A stretch of DNA of 64,000 bases, from assembly GCF_030505195.1 (NCBI RefSeq), contig NZ_CP129673.1:1-64000 (forward strand), written 5' to 3'. This stretch comes from Comamonas testosteroni. Its GTDB lineage: Bacteria; Pseudomonadota; Gammaproteobacteria; Burkholderiales; Burkholderiaceae_C. The position numbers and the translations under genes are program-made. Positions 33,801 to 43,040 of this stretch are shown piece after piece; position 1 is the first letter of the stretch, and every line of letters starts with the position of its first letter. The notes under the pieces were generated by a model, which was not told where the DNA came from, did no database searches, and worked only from the letters and a program-made list of their open reading frames with translations.

Positions 33801-36368
33801 GAGAAGGCCGCGCTCGATGCCAGCACCAAGATGAACATCGCAGCAAGCCCAAGCTGCTGGGTGGAGTGGACAAAGCTGCCTGTAGGCTTGAGCCAAGCTG
33901 AGAGAGTCGAAGTTCCCCTGCTGCAGGGCAACATCCCGAACAAGGGCGCGACTGAGCTGAAGTGGAAAATCTCGATGTTCAGCAAGTCAGGACAACAGAT
34001 TGTCCTGAATGAGCAATCACAGCCTATTACGGTCGTTGATCCTTCCGTTCCTACGGTAGAGATTACCTCCCCACACGTCGTCAACGATAGCCTGCTTGTG
34101 GTGCCTCACACGGGTGGCTATGTAGGTGACGTGACCATCACTTCTGAGAGATCTCAACTTGATGTGAGCATCATGCGAGGCACTGACGTTCTTGAGTCAG
34201 GTGTTGCGGAGCCAAGCCGATTTGACAAGAGCCAGCTATACCGCCGCATTGATACCGACGAGCGGCCCCTTTGGACTGAAACACCGTACACCGTCAACGT
34301 CAACTACACGTTGCTGCCTGAAGTGAAGACCAAGAAGGTCTACCGCATCGTGGCAGGCCCATCGCTTGGCATGAGGCCGGTTGTATCGGTGAATTCGAAC
34401 CAGGCTGTGGACACTGAAGCCATGAAGGTGAAGGTGACGATGAGTGACCGATATAAGCCTGCAGAGGCCTATAACGCAAACATGGGCAAATGGAAGGTCC
34501 GTTTGGTCAAGCTCATGACCTACAACAAGCGAGAGCCAATGACGGACTATGTGGAAACCGTTGACGGCGTGGCCACGTTTAATGTTGGTTTGGACAATGT
34601 GAATGCAGCATCGGTGCGCTTCATCGCAGAGGCGGTGCTTGTATCTCCGATAGAAGGCTACAAACGAACTGAAGAATCAACAGTGCCGACATTCATTACT
34701 GTGTTGAGAGGTAATGCGATTGGGGCATCCGTGACAGGGCGACGCCTTTCGGGCGAAGCTCCATTCGTGACAGCATTTAAGTTGGCACTGGATGAAGCTC
34801 TTGATATGCGTGCGGTCGGCGCTGTCGTCTGGGAAGTCAGCAGCAACCGGGGATCTAGCTGGGAGAAGATCGTTCAGCCGGAACAGCGCAAGATGATGTT
34901 CATGCGTACCTTCGAGAAAGGTGAGTACAAGGTCCGGGCCAAGATCACCAACATCAACTCTGCAAAGGAAAAGTACACAGAAATCGTGGATGTGATCGCC
35001 TATGACAAGCCCAAGCTTGAACTGACTGGCGCGCAGCAGCACTTCATCGGCTCCAAGGCCACGATGAGCGCCAAATTCAAATTTGGTAAGGACTACATCA
35101 GCAAAGATCGCGTCGTGATTGAATGGTCTAAGGATGGTGGGAAGACCTACGCAAAGGGTACAGATACGTTTCAGCTGACCTCAGCCAAGGAAGCCCGGAT
35201 CAAGCTATCGGTTCGCGCTCGATCCATTGATGCACCAGGCAGCGATGCCTATGCTTTCGATGTCGTGAACAAGAGCATTGACTTTCTGCCAGTGAAGCCG
35301 CCCCGTCCTTACGTGACGGGTCCCTCACGAATCGAATTGGGCAAGACATACACCTTCAATGCGCGCATCACACCTCCGTACCCTTCGATGGATGTGAAGA
35401 TGGCCGGTGCCTTCACCTTGCCGAACGGCAAGGTCGTCAACGGCGAGTCGGCAACCTATACGCCCACTGCAGCTGACTTGTCGGCAGAGCGAGTCGAGAC
35501 AAAATACACCGCCTGGGTTGATGGCTACCGCAACCAGGGGGCAGAAGGGACTCACTCGATGCGTTCGCGTGTTTGGGAATATGTGTTCCCATCATTCGGT
35601 CTGCAGATCCGCAAGAGCGCAAACGTGTCGCCAGTTCAGATCACGCTGACAGTTCGTCCGATTGCTTTCGAGGGCACCCTTGAATCACCGACCTACGACT
35701 GGAACATTCCAGCAAGCGCGACCGTGCTCGACGACAAGTTCCCCACGCTGCGAACCTTTGTCCTCAATTCCACTGGCGCATTTGATGTCGGTGTGGTTGT
35801 CCGTGATGCGCGAGGTAACGTTGCAAAGCTGAAGGAAACCATCCTGATCGGTGAAGCTGCACCTTACTCAGTAGAGGTGAAGTACTCGGGTTCTAACCCG
35901 ATCAATCGCGCACCATTGAGCGTTCTGCTGCGCCCTTATGTGACGGGTGGGCATCCGCAAGATCGCATCCTGACTCGGGAGTTCTTCGTGAACGGTGAGA
36001 AGCTGAACGTCACTGGCTTCTATGGCCGAACCGTCCTGCAGGCGGGTGAGCACGACATTCAGTACAAGGTTGTGAGTCAGATGGGCAGCGAGGCCACGGC
36101 CAAGCTCAATATCTCGGTGAAGGAGAACCAGCCTCCAACCTGCACCATGTCAAGCCGTGAGACAGTCGGCTCCTGGCTCTTCTATGCATCCTGCAAAGAC
36201 GAGGATGGTCGCATGAAAACCTACGAATGGACTGTGGATGGTGAGGTGAAAGCGGTTACTGGTGATCGCTTGACGCTGAACCGCAGCGGTGATGCCAGGA
36301 AGCCCAATGTTCAACTGATCGGCATCGATGATGCAGGCGGGCGCTCGCAGCCAGCTGCGCTGCAGTAA
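30801..36368 (+). CDS. Giant secreted Ig-like protein 1, 1855 aa (DUF4165-like)
   Basis: It starts at 30801 after GTGGAG. A signal peptide (MKSVKKVVLYATAALVAGA, cleavage after VHA at about 26) exports it. The first 110 mature residues (VLQYKFSQ ... INPDSFLDIYASAGTDRKV) resemble the DUF4165 N-terminal domain. The body is a string of Ig-like/beta-sandwich units, and the final 75 residues are a PKD-like unit with a Cys pair (CTMSSRETVGSWLFYASC). Large Ig-like plasmid proteins such as RSP of IncHI plasmids are linked to conjugation and are exported; a similar role is inferred. A palindrome, a terminator and a leader-like element lie upstream. Its paralogue follows. Confidence 0.75.
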   Translation: MKSVKKVVLYATAALVAGAAGSVHADVLQYKFSQANGQVREVLAENRYINPDSFLDIYASAGTDRKVKITILRKDTGAEVESKTSELLGFNSKIVVDSKSYYGAILRFNSPSEGTFVARQDTLSSANKIVQTTQTEFVVDRTPPRTGEWFWSVPYGGGIQGDGIPKFGTTEARNIGIKDVQDASGISSINFKTEVINGPKTGLITNTGDVGYNESLKEAIIGGANVNDLFDKAFNSLGANSKNKITFFVTDKAGNSSSSSMIFHNDSICPATPIPVGYYDPAYGGNLYGVQQLKGYREITGSFNLPQNPGSFIYRSPRSQSKSATETQPYGGYFVADAGGVISHSVIHSDSNYVYYKIDGVINPDKQFGDFLRWNSDGFWVCDDVRLPQANFTASTTPPHNKIKQEFDIAGYGRIQVGFKDIPGRTIPRDTKMTGIAVEVEPRPYVQRVMVAQQTCDVPANQKSCYINTNTPWNVTGEVVMYQYLSNVSRLDMPGMVVPAGYITLAYDGEDPIFQRFVSHDSFEKKVSVEFFEGNSGSLWGTVNLPHSGLRFVDKSGKETIFNHESVVSGNNKYTFTTSYKGLPPGQYDVYAWATDNWGNTAAPSPKLFTIANDTTKPVIKIISSGSGVTSLDDITFTVNDETTAKPRVTSIKLEGGPTKDTVYLTARSLGLNYYGLEYPIMFPSLEQGESYTLTVQGVDDQGNIGEASFGFDYTPRQITMSPDASGILSIPALAAEFRRASGKEVIDSNPVTMRDGTVVSGRYDIMATLRKDAKVPLKVNGFVVEPGQTVVVMPAHDFASTGGKISLSVSAAVDGQTGTSNLLVTTSAPNSPVLIANINVWKPAGKLTGTSASVRQGIDVYTTNAVNDAANGSRCALSTDESRAKTADPITAPVCLLGWDKIPEGDYQSTEKDKSTINLQGRASKLGSNDMTFALYMYASNGTKYLVGNGSGKLNVTSPMGSVKIATITDLSKVTRRIQEIDTRVKQVEGPVCLFVQGAEKAALDASTKMNIAASPSCWVEWTKLPVGLSQAERVEVPLLQGNIPNKGATELKWKISMFSKSGQQIVLNEQSQPITVVDPSVPTVEITSPHVVNDSLLVVPHTGGYVGDVTITSERSQLDVSIMRGTDVLESGVAEPSRFDKSQLYRRIDTDERPLWTETPYTVNVNYTLLPEVKTKKVYRIVAGPSLGMRPVVSVNSNQAVDTEAMKVKVTMSDRYKPAEAYNANMGKWKVRLVKLMTYNKREPMTDYVETVDGVATFNVGLDNVNAASVRFIAEAVLVSPIEGYKRTEESTVPTFITVLRGNAIGASVTGRRLSGEAPFVTAFKLALDEALDMRAVGAVVWEVSSNRGSSWEKIVQPEQRKMMFMRTFEKGEYKVRAKITNINSAKEKYTEIVDVIAYDKPKLELTGAQQHFIGSKATMSAKFKFGKDYISKDRVVIEWSKDGGKTYAKGTDTFQLTSAKEARIKLSVRARSIDAPGSDAYAFDVVNKSIDFLPVKPPRPYVTGPSRIELGKTYTFNARITPPYPSMDVKMAGAFTLPNGKVVNGESATYTPTAADLSAERVETKYTAWVDGYRNQGAEGTHSMRSRVWEYVFPSFGLQIRKSANVSPVQITLTVRPIAFEGTLESPTYDWNIPASATVLDDKFPTLRTFVLNSTGAFDVGVVVRDARGNVAKLKETILIGEAAPYSVEVKYSGSNPINRAPLSVLLRPYVTGGHPQDRILTREFFVNGEKLNVTGFYGRTVLQAGEHDIQYKVVSQMGSEATAKLNISVKENQPPTCTMSSRETVGSWLFYASCKDEDGRMKTYEWTVDGEVKAVTGDRLTLNRSGDARKPNVQLIGIDDAGGRSQPAALQ

Positions 36369-36387
36369 GCCTCTGTAGCTACCAAAT

Positions 36388-36420
36388 AAGGCCCGCGCTC
36401 TTGGAGCTGCGGGCCTTTTT
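36388..36420 (+). terminator. Rho-independent terminator
   Basis: AAGGCCCGC/GCGGGCCTT followed by TTTTT, after giant gene 1. Similar to the one after giant gene 2. Confidence 0.8.
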
Positions 36421-36510
36421 CATTTCCGCCCAGGAAGGGCAACTTGGTGTTCAAGGAAATCAAAGGGCGAATCCTAGACTGAAAGCTCCCATAGTTACGT
36501 GGAGACGCGT

Positions 36511-39500
36511 ATGAATTTCCGCAGAAAGTCAGGTGCATTGTTCCTGATTGCAGCAGCTGGCCTTCTACATGGGGCCAATGCTGAAGTTGTCCAATATGAA
36601 TTTACGGACACTTTAAAGAAAACAAAAACTGTTCAAGCTTCTTCAGCGATTGATTTCTTGAATCCATCCGGTGATATAGCGGTTACTGTCAGTGCTGGTA
36701 TTGATCGGAAGATTAGATTGACGGCCATTGATGCCACTGGAAAACAAATAGCGACCCAAACGAGCGCAGTTGTCGGACCCAATGACAGAGTTGTTGCGAA
36801 CAACAAAAGTTATTACGGGTTTGTAATGACTTTAAGGCTACCAGGGGAAGGCAAGTACACAGTAAAGGCCGAGCTTCTTTCATCGTCAAATCAGGTGGTT
36901 CAGACTGATGGTTATCAGGTCATTGTGGACACGACACCACCGACCGCAGGCGAAATTGCGATCACGTCCCCCTATGGTGGCGGCATCATGGCCGATGGTC
37001 TTATTGCCGTTGCGAAAGTAGATAACCAGACAGGTTTAGCCAGTGTCTCCATATCCAATATTCATGACAGCAACTCTGTCAAGTCAATTAATTATGAACT
37101 TCTGACATCCAATTCTGGCATTGTTGTCAAATCTGGTGATGCTCAGTATGCCGAGAATTCGGATTCTATAGACTTAAAAAGAACTTTCTTTGCAAATACA
37201 TTCAATGTTGATAATGGAAAATATAGACTCAAGTTCAAAATTAATGATATTGCTGGCAACACTTCAACATTAGAAAGAGCGTTGTATGTAAATTCAGCCT
37301 GTCCTGATACGCCGGAGTTTATGGGTCTTTATGACCCCAATTCAACAAGCAACTTTCTTGATATTCCTGCGTTGAAGGGATTTGTTGGTCCAAGCAACGG
37401 AAAGAATATTGTTAAGTTCAATCCAGCAAAAGCCTTGTATCGCGTCAAAAAAAATCAATCGAGAGATTTTGACCCGATCTGGGGCGGTTACTTTGCAAAT
37501 ATGGGAGTCGCAAAAACCGTATTGACAGCAGATGAAGATTATGCTTACTTGGTGATGGATGGGCCTGTAAATGAACTCGGCAACTTCCCAAACGAAACGC
37601 ATAGGTGGACTAATACGTCAACACATGCTTGTAAGTCAATGGCGGTGCCAAATGCTGAGATTGACCCTTTGCAGTCAGCACCGGAGCCACAGTTCACGGA
37701 GGCATATATTGATGGATATGGTTGGGGGGCTAATACTTTCTACACGAAAGATAAAAATGTTCCTGCAGATACCAAAGTTTCACGTCTCCGATTTCATATC
37801 AAGGCACCTAGAGGCTATGACATTCAGGTTTCGCAAGGTAAGCCTTCATGCGTAATTCCGGCTGGTGAAGTTTCGTGTGAAATGGAAGTTGATTTTCCAT
37901 TTAACACTTCAGATTCGCATGGTGCATACTCATTTAATGGCGTATTTAAAAGAGCGTCAGACGGCCAGCTTTCACTGTCAGGAAATGGGCGATTTTTCTA
38001 CTGGGATAAGAAGAGTCCGACGATAACATCTGTATCCCATATCCGGGAAATAAAGGAATTTGTTTTTACTGTAAATGAGCCAGGCACAACCTCATATGGG
38101 ATGGGACTAAATAAGGGATATATCGATGCAAAAAATAATAGAAGTGGAGTGGTGACGGAAATTGCCGAAGTCAGTGGAAGAACATCTGCAGGTAACGACC
38201 ATAATCTCACGATTTCATATAAGTCTCTTCCTGATGGAGAATACACTTTTTCATTGAGAGCATTGGATAATTATGGTAACTCTGTCGAAAAAAGTGTTGA
38301 TGGTGTTTATGCGATTGATTCGACCCCGCCTGTTCTGAACATTGTTGCCGGAACCTCGATTTCGACACTTGATGATGTCAAGATTAACTTGAGTGATGCA
38401 CTGGACAAAACCCCCAGAATAACCGAGGTAAACCTGAAGGGCGGGGCGTCCAATGAGAACGTTTTTTTGACTGTGCGTTCACTTTCTGCGGGAAATTATG
38501 CTCTGGAATACCCAGTGATGTTTCCAAGTATGAAGGAGAATGAAAAATATACTCTAAGCATCAAGGCTCAAGATAGTCAAGGAAATGAGGTCCAGAAAAG
38601 TGTGACTTTCAAGTATGAGCCGAATCAGATCGCACTAAAGGGAAATTCTTCAAAGATTTCGATTCCGGCTTTTGAAGGCGATTACGTGCTGGAAGGCGGG
38701 AAGAAAATCCTGGAAACGGAAAAATTTACACTGAAAGATGGATCTAACGTTGTTGGTGTCTATGACATCTTCTTGACGCTTAGATCAGATTCAGAGGCAC
38801 CCGTTCGCGTTAATGGTGTTGAAGTTTCGCCAGGGGAAACTAAAACTGTTATCAAGGACTACAACTTTGGTTCTAACGAAAGCAAAATTGCATTTGATAT
38901 AAAGCCTGGTGCTCAATTCAAAAAAGGTGTTGCGAATATCCTGGTTTCCTCTTCCGCCCCGAATTCTCCAATCGTTGTTGGTGAAGTAACGATGTGGAAG
39001 CCAGAGATAGATGTCACCTTCCCTTCGCGTAGCATTGTTCAGGGAATTGAGAATTACACTGTTGCTCTTCGACCAGAAACATCAGCAACGTGCCAACTGA
39101 CTACGCAAGAGACGAAGGCGAAGGCGGCAAACAATCTTCTTGCTCCGGTTTGTCTCGTGGACTTTTTTTCAAAACCTGTTGGTGACAGTATTCAGGTCGA
39201 TGTGGCGAATGGTGTTGACCTCATTGGTCGTATGAATCAAGTCGGAAGGGAGGGTGTTTCATTTTCGCTGTATGTGTACGACAGCAAAGGGAAAAAGAAT
39301 CAGGTGCAGAGTGGTATAGCATCGGTGAACTCGGTATCTGCTTTGGGATCTGTATCACTTGCTGCTACCGATGATATATCCAATGTGGTTCATTCAATTA
39401 CTGATGCCGGTGTGAGGCTGAAGATTCAAGATGGCTACAAATGCAGTCTCACAATGAACAGAGATGCGGCGATTCAAGATGCTGCCACTCGGTCAACTGA

Positions 39501-42048
39501 GCAAGCGAGCAATTATTGCTTTGTTGATTGGATCAAGACCCCACCAGGGCTGGTTCAAGATGAGCGGTCTGACACGCCCTATCTTCGTGGCGTTGTCTCG
39601 TCTGAGGGGGTGCACCCGATCTCCTGGCGCGTGAGTCTGTTTACCAAAACTGGGGCTGAAATCAAGCTCAATGAGCAGTCAATCAACCTGACGGCGGTGA
39701 ACCCACCTAAGCCCGAGATCCTTATCAACTCCAAGAGCTTGGTACCAGACGCTGAAAACGTGTTGGTTGTTCCGATGGCGGGCGGGTACATCGGTGATGT
39801 CGAAATCAAGTCGGTACGTGCCGCTCTGGACCTATCCATCGCGCGTGGTACTGAAGTCTTGGAACAGGCAAAAATTGAGCAGTCGATGGGCCTGTCCAAC
39901 AATTCGACCTTTCGACGATTGAATGCGGACGCCCGTAATCTGTGGGAAGTCACGAAGTACAAGGTTGCAGCGGCCTTTACCGCACTTCCTAGTGTGAAAC
40001 AGGAGGTCGTGTACAGCGTCTATGCAGCGCCCAGCGAAAGTGTGAAGCCAGTCATCAAACTGGATTCAGACACAGCTGTTAACACCTCGCCCATGAAGGT
40101 GGTGGTCACGATGAGCGACCGAGGCTCAACCTCTTCGACCTATACCCCCGAGACAATGGGGAAGTGGAAGGTGAGGTTGGTGCGAGTCATGACTTACAAC
40201 AAGCGCGAAGAGCTTGCTGCACCAGTTGCGATCTCTGAAACTGGCGAGGCTGTATTCAATGTCGATGTTGGCAGTTTAGATTCGACGGCTCTGCGGTTCG
40301 TGGCCGAAGCTGAGCTAGAAAGTCCTGTACCTGGCTACAAGCGAGTGGCAGAGTCGCCTCAAGGTGCCTTCGTCACCATTTCACGAGGCGGAGAGATCAC
40401 ATCAGCCATATCTAGCCGTCGAACGTCTGGAGAAGCCCCCTTCACGAACACCTTCAAGCTGAGCATCGATGAGCGTTTGGATATGCGCGCTGTGGGCGAT
40501 GTTGCCTGGGAGGTCAGTTCTGATGGTGGAAAGAGCTGGGTGGCGCACGATGTCAAGAACAAATCACAACGCTTCATGTTTGTGAATGTCTTCGACAAAG
40601 GTACACATCAGGTCCGCGCAAAGGTGGTCAATGCTAATTCGCTGAAGTCCAAGTATTCGGAGCCAGTGGAAGTCATTGCTTACGACAAACCGAAACTTGT
40701 GCTCACAGGTGCTCAAGCCTTCTACGTGGGTGGTACCGCCAAGGTCACAGCTGCCCTAACGCTCAATGGGAAGCCAATGAACACAGGAGATGCAGTAGTT
40801 GAATGGTCTGTAGACAACGGAGAAACCTTCAATGAAGGATCTACCCAGTTCGAGATCAAGCAGTCTGAAGTGGCCCGAGTGCGTTTGGTGGCCAGAGCGC
40901 GCTCTAAGGAAGCGCCTGCAGAGGACATGAGTGGCTACAGCGTTGTTCGAAAAACTGTGGAATTCCTGAAGATGAAGCCGCCGCGCGTCTACGTCGATGG
41001 CCCAATTCGGGTCGAGAAGGGAAAGACCTATGAACTGGCTGCACGGGTGACACCTCCGTATCGAGACATGGATTTGTCGTTCGATGGCGAGTTCACTCTA
41101 CCGAATGGAACTGTTCAGAAGGGCACATCCATCCAATACACCCCCAGTGATGAAGATCTTGCATCGCAAACGATTAACGTGACCTACACGGCATGGGCAC
41201 AAGGTTTCCGTGAAGATGGGGCTGAGTCCACCTACGTTTTCAAGACAAAGGTTTGGGAGTATGTGTGGCCAACCTTTGGCTTGGAGATCAAGAGAACCGC
41301 AAAGGTTGCACCTTCAGAGGTGACGGTCAAGATCCGGCCTATCGCATTCAGTGGCAACCTTGAAGAGCCTACCTATAGCTGGACTCTTCCTACCAAGGCA
41401 GTCATTACGGACTCTAGCAAGGCGACACAGCGCACCTTCAAGATCCTTGAAGACGGTGTGTATGAAATTGGCGTTGTTGTGAAAGATGCCCGTGGCCATG
41501 AGACTGTGATCAAGCAAGATCTGGCAATCGCTGAGTCTGCCCCCTACAAGGTGGAACTTCAGTACTCTGGGTCGAACGCAATCAACCGCGCCCCCTTGGA
41601 TGTCCTGCTACGACCATATGTGACTGGTGGCCATCCGCTTGACCGCATCGACACACGCTCGTTCACCGTGAATGGTGAAAAGCTGGATGTCGCGGGACAC
41701 TATGGCCGAATCACTCTTAATGCTGGTAATCACGATGTAGCGTTCAGCATCCGCAGCAAAATGGGTGAGGAAGCTGAGGCAAAGGTGCGGATCAGTGTGA
41801 AAGAAAACACTCTGCCAACATGCACGCTGACACAGCGAGAAACAGTAGGCTCCTGGCTCTTCTATGCATCCTGCAAAGATGAAGATGGCCGCATGAGGTC
41901 CTATGAATGGACGGTAGACGGTGAGGTGAAAGCGGTTACTGGTGATCGCCTGACGCTGAACCGCATTGGCGATGCAAAAAAGCCTAATGTCCAGCTGATC
42001 GGCATCGATGATGCAGGCGGGCGTTCGCAGCCAGCCGCGCTGCAGTAA
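36511..42048 (+). CDS. Giant secreted Ig-like protein 2, 1845 aa (DUF4165-like)
   Basis: It starts at 36511 after GTGGAGACGCG; an in-frame GTG at 36499 is the ribosome-site region rather than a start. The signal peptide ends at NA-E near residue 25 (GALFLIAAAGLLHGANA). It is the same length and domain order as giant protein 1. The N-terminal parts are diverged, but the last 204 bp (41845-42048) are nearly identical to those of gene 1 (36165-36368). It is therefore a tandem duplicate that has kept one region homogeneous, or was recently converted. The C-terminal PKD-like unit again has a Cys pair. Inferred to be exported and to act at the cell surface or in transfer. Confidence 0.75.
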   Translation: MNFRRKSGALFLIAAAGLLHGANAEVVQYEFTDTLKKTKTVQASSAIDFLNPSGDIAVTVSAGIDRKIRLTAIDATGKQIATQTSAVVGPNDRVVANNKSYYGFVMTLRLPGEGKYTVKAELLSSSNQVVQTDGYQVIVDTTPPTAGEIAITSPYGGGIMADGLIAVAKVDNQTGLASVSISNIHDSNSVKSINYELLTSNSGIVVKSGDAQYAENSDSIDLKRTFFANTFNVDNGKYRLKFKINDIAGNTSTLERALYVNSACPDTPEFMGLYDPNSTSNFLDIPALKGFVGPSNGKNIVKFNPAKALYRVKKNQSRDFDPIWGGYFANMGVAKTVLTADEDYAYLVMDGPVNELGNFPNETHRWTNTSTHACKSMAVPNAEIDPLQSAPEPQFTEAYIDGYGWGANTFYTKDKNVPADTKVSRLRFHIKAPRGYDIQVSQGKPSCVIPAGEVSCEMEVDFPFNTSDSHGAYSFNGVFKRASDGQLSLSGNGRFFYWDKKSPTITSVSHIREIKEFVFTVNEPGTTSYGMGLNKGYIDAKNNRSGVVTEIAEVSGRTSAGNDHNLTISYKSLPDGEYTFSLRALDNYGNSVEKSVDGVYAIDSTPPVLNIVAGTSISTLDDVKINLSDALDKTPRITEVNLKGGASNENVFLTVRSLSAGNYALEYPVMFPSMKENEKYTLSIKAQDSQGNEVQKSVTFKYEPNQIALKGNSSKISIPAFEGDYVLEGGKKILETEKFTLKDGSNVVGVYDIFLTLRSDSEAPVRVNGVEVSPGETKTVIKDYNFGSNESKIAFDIKPGAQFKKGVANILVSSSAPNSPIVVGEVTMWKPEIDVTFPSRSIVQGIENYTVALRPETSATCQLTTQETKAKAANNLLAPVCLVDFFSKPVGDSIQVDVANGVDLIGRMNQVGREGVSFSLYVYDSKGKKNQVQSGIASVNSVSALGSVSLAATDDISNVVHSITDAGVRLKIQDGYKCSLTMNRDAAIQDAATRSTEQASNYCFVDWIKTPPGLVQDERSDTPYLRGVVSSEGVHPISWRVSLFTKTGAEIKLNEQSINLTAVNPPKPEILINSKSLVPDAENVLVVPMAGGYIGDVEIKSVRAALDLSIARGTEVLEQAKIEQSMGLSNNSTFRRLNADARNLWEVTKYKVAAAFTALPSVKQEVVYSVYAAPSESVKPVIKLDSDTAVNTSPMKVVVTMSDRGSTSSTYTPETMGKWKVRLVRVMTYNKREELAAPVAISETGEAVFNVDVGSLDSTALRFVAEAELESPVPGYKRVAESPQGAFVTISRGGEITSAISSRRTSGEAPFTNTFKLSIDERLDMRAVGDVAWEVSSDGGKSWVAHDVKNKSQRFMFVNVFDKGTHQVRAKVVNANSLKSKYSEPVEVIAYDKPKLVLTGAQAFYVGGTAKVTAALTLNGKPMNTGDAVVEWSVDNGETFNEGSTQFEIKQSEVARVRLVARARSKEAPAEDMSGYSVVRKTVEFLKMKPPRVYVDGPIRVEKGKTYELAARVTPPYRDMDLSFDGEFTLPNGTVQKGTSIQYTPSDEDLASQTINVTYTAWAQGFREDGAESTYVFKTKVWEYVWPTFGLEIKRTAKVAPSEVTVKIRPIAFSGNLEEPTYSWTLPTKAVITDSSKATQRTFKILEDGVYEIGVVVKDARGHETVIKQDLAIAESAPYKVELQYSGSNAINRAPLDVLLRPYVTGGHPLDRIDTRSFTVNGEKLDVAGHYGRITLNAGNHDVAFSIRSKMGEEAEAKVRISVKENTLPTCTLTQRETVGSWLFYASCKDEDGRMRSYEWTVDGEVKAVTGDRLTLNRIGDAKKPNVQLIGIDDAGGRSQPAALQ

Positions 42049-42069
42049 CGCTCAGTAGCTGCCAATGAC

Positions 42070-42106
42070 AAAGGCCTGCGCTCATCGGGAGCTGCAGGCC
42101 TTTTTT
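42070..42106 (+). terminator. Rho-independent terminator
   Basis: AAAGGCCTGC/GCAGGCCTTT with a T-run, after giant gene 2. Confidence 0.8.
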
Positions 42107-42134
42107 GCGCATGACGGGTGCCCAAGCGACAAGC

Positions 42135-42461
42135 TCATGCAGGAGCAGTAAATGCCATTTCTGCAGTGGGATTCCTGCTGTACAGATCTGTCTCACTTCT
42201 GAATAGAACGCGCTCACGTTCTACTGTGTGGAGATGGAAGATCTCAGAACGCTCTGTGATGCGGCCAGCCTCATCCAAACTGTCCTGGATGCTCCCGTCA
42301 CGGTAGCGAGGCACCAACTCCATGCGCGGTTGAGCTGATGCGGGTGTCCAATTTTGTGCAGCTGATGGCCAACGGTTTCCGAATCCGCCAAGGCTGGGAG
42401 ACATTGTGTGCCACAGGACCATGCTCTCAGTAATCGCATCCATCTCGGAATCCAAGATCAC
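42135..42461 (-). CDS. Hypothetical protein, about 108 aa
   Basis: A GTG at 42461 has AAGGT seven bases upstream and gives MILDSEMDAITESMV. ATG starts at 42443 and 42404 are alternatives. A middle segment (RYRDGSIQDSLDEAGRIT) looks like real coding. It overlaps the front of the plus-strand gene at 42408. The function and the start are uncertain. Confidence 0.4.
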   Translation of the reverse strand: MILDSEMDAITESMVLWHTMSPSLGGFGNRWPSAAQNWTPASAQPRMELVPRYRDGSIQDSLDEAGRITERSEIFHLHTVERERVLFRSETDLYSRNPTAEMAFTAPA

Positions 42462-42710
42462 GTATTGGACCTTATGGGTTACAACGCGCTCCGCGCCTAC
42501 TGCCCATCGTGTGATGGTCGTGAGCTGGTTGATGCGAGTGGGAGACTCTATCAAGAGTCCGTTGATGGCTTTTTGGCCGACCTTGCGGCAACCCACCAGG
42601 TAGTTCTTGTTGGGGTATGGACGCCTTGCCACCAGCTCATGTCCATTTCGAAGAAATATGCCGAGCGTCGGACATTCAAAATCGATCAAGGAGCATTCGC
42701 CTTCAATTGA
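42408..42710 (+). CDS. Hypothetical protein, about 100 aa, with CPSC motif
   Basis: A GTG at 42408 has GGGAG nine bases upstream. The reading from ATG 42474 (MGYNALRAYCPSCDGRELV) has coding-like codon use. A single CxxC pair might bind zinc. It overlaps the start of the minus-strand gene, so only one of the two may be fully real, or they share a divergent start region. Confidence 0.4.
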   Translation: MPQDHALSNRIHLGIQDHVLDLMGYNALRAYCPSCDGRELVDASGRLYQESVDGFLADLAATHQVVLVGVWTPCHQLMSISKKYAERRTFKIDQGAFAFN

Positions 42711-42773
42711 GCGGAAGGCGTACAAGCGTGGAATGAGATGAAGCAGCATTGAGAATTCAAATTTCCAAAAAAA

Positions 42774-43040
42774 TCAGCGTTTGACGCCCGACACAAGAAT
42801 TGCCTTTTCCACATTCAATGAAGCGATGGCGACTTTGAGCTTGATGATCTTGTTGGCCTGGAGCTTGGCGATGAAGGTCAGCACCAGGGCAACAACCGAC
42901 GAGACTCCGGCAAGCACCTGGGCGCGGGCACTTGACGCATCCGCGCTGTTTGTTGCGCCGTAAAAGGCGACTGCGGCACATGCGAGCAGCAGTACTGACG
43001 CGATGAGCACTGTCATGTTGATGACTCGGTGGAAATTCAT
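42774..43040 (-). CDS. Small membrane protein, 88 aa
   Basis: Two hydrophobic segments, at about residues 8-28 (MTVLIASVLLLACAAVAFY) and 42-62 (VLAGVSSVVALVLTFIA). It starts at 43040 overlapping the previous gene by ATGA, so it is translated together with it. Last gene of a minus-strand trio. Unknown role. Confidence 0.6.
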   Translation of the reverse strand: MNFHRVINMTVLIASVLLLACAAVAFYGATNSADASSARAQVLAGVSSVVALVLTFIAKLQANKIIKLKVAIASLNVEKAILVSGVKR

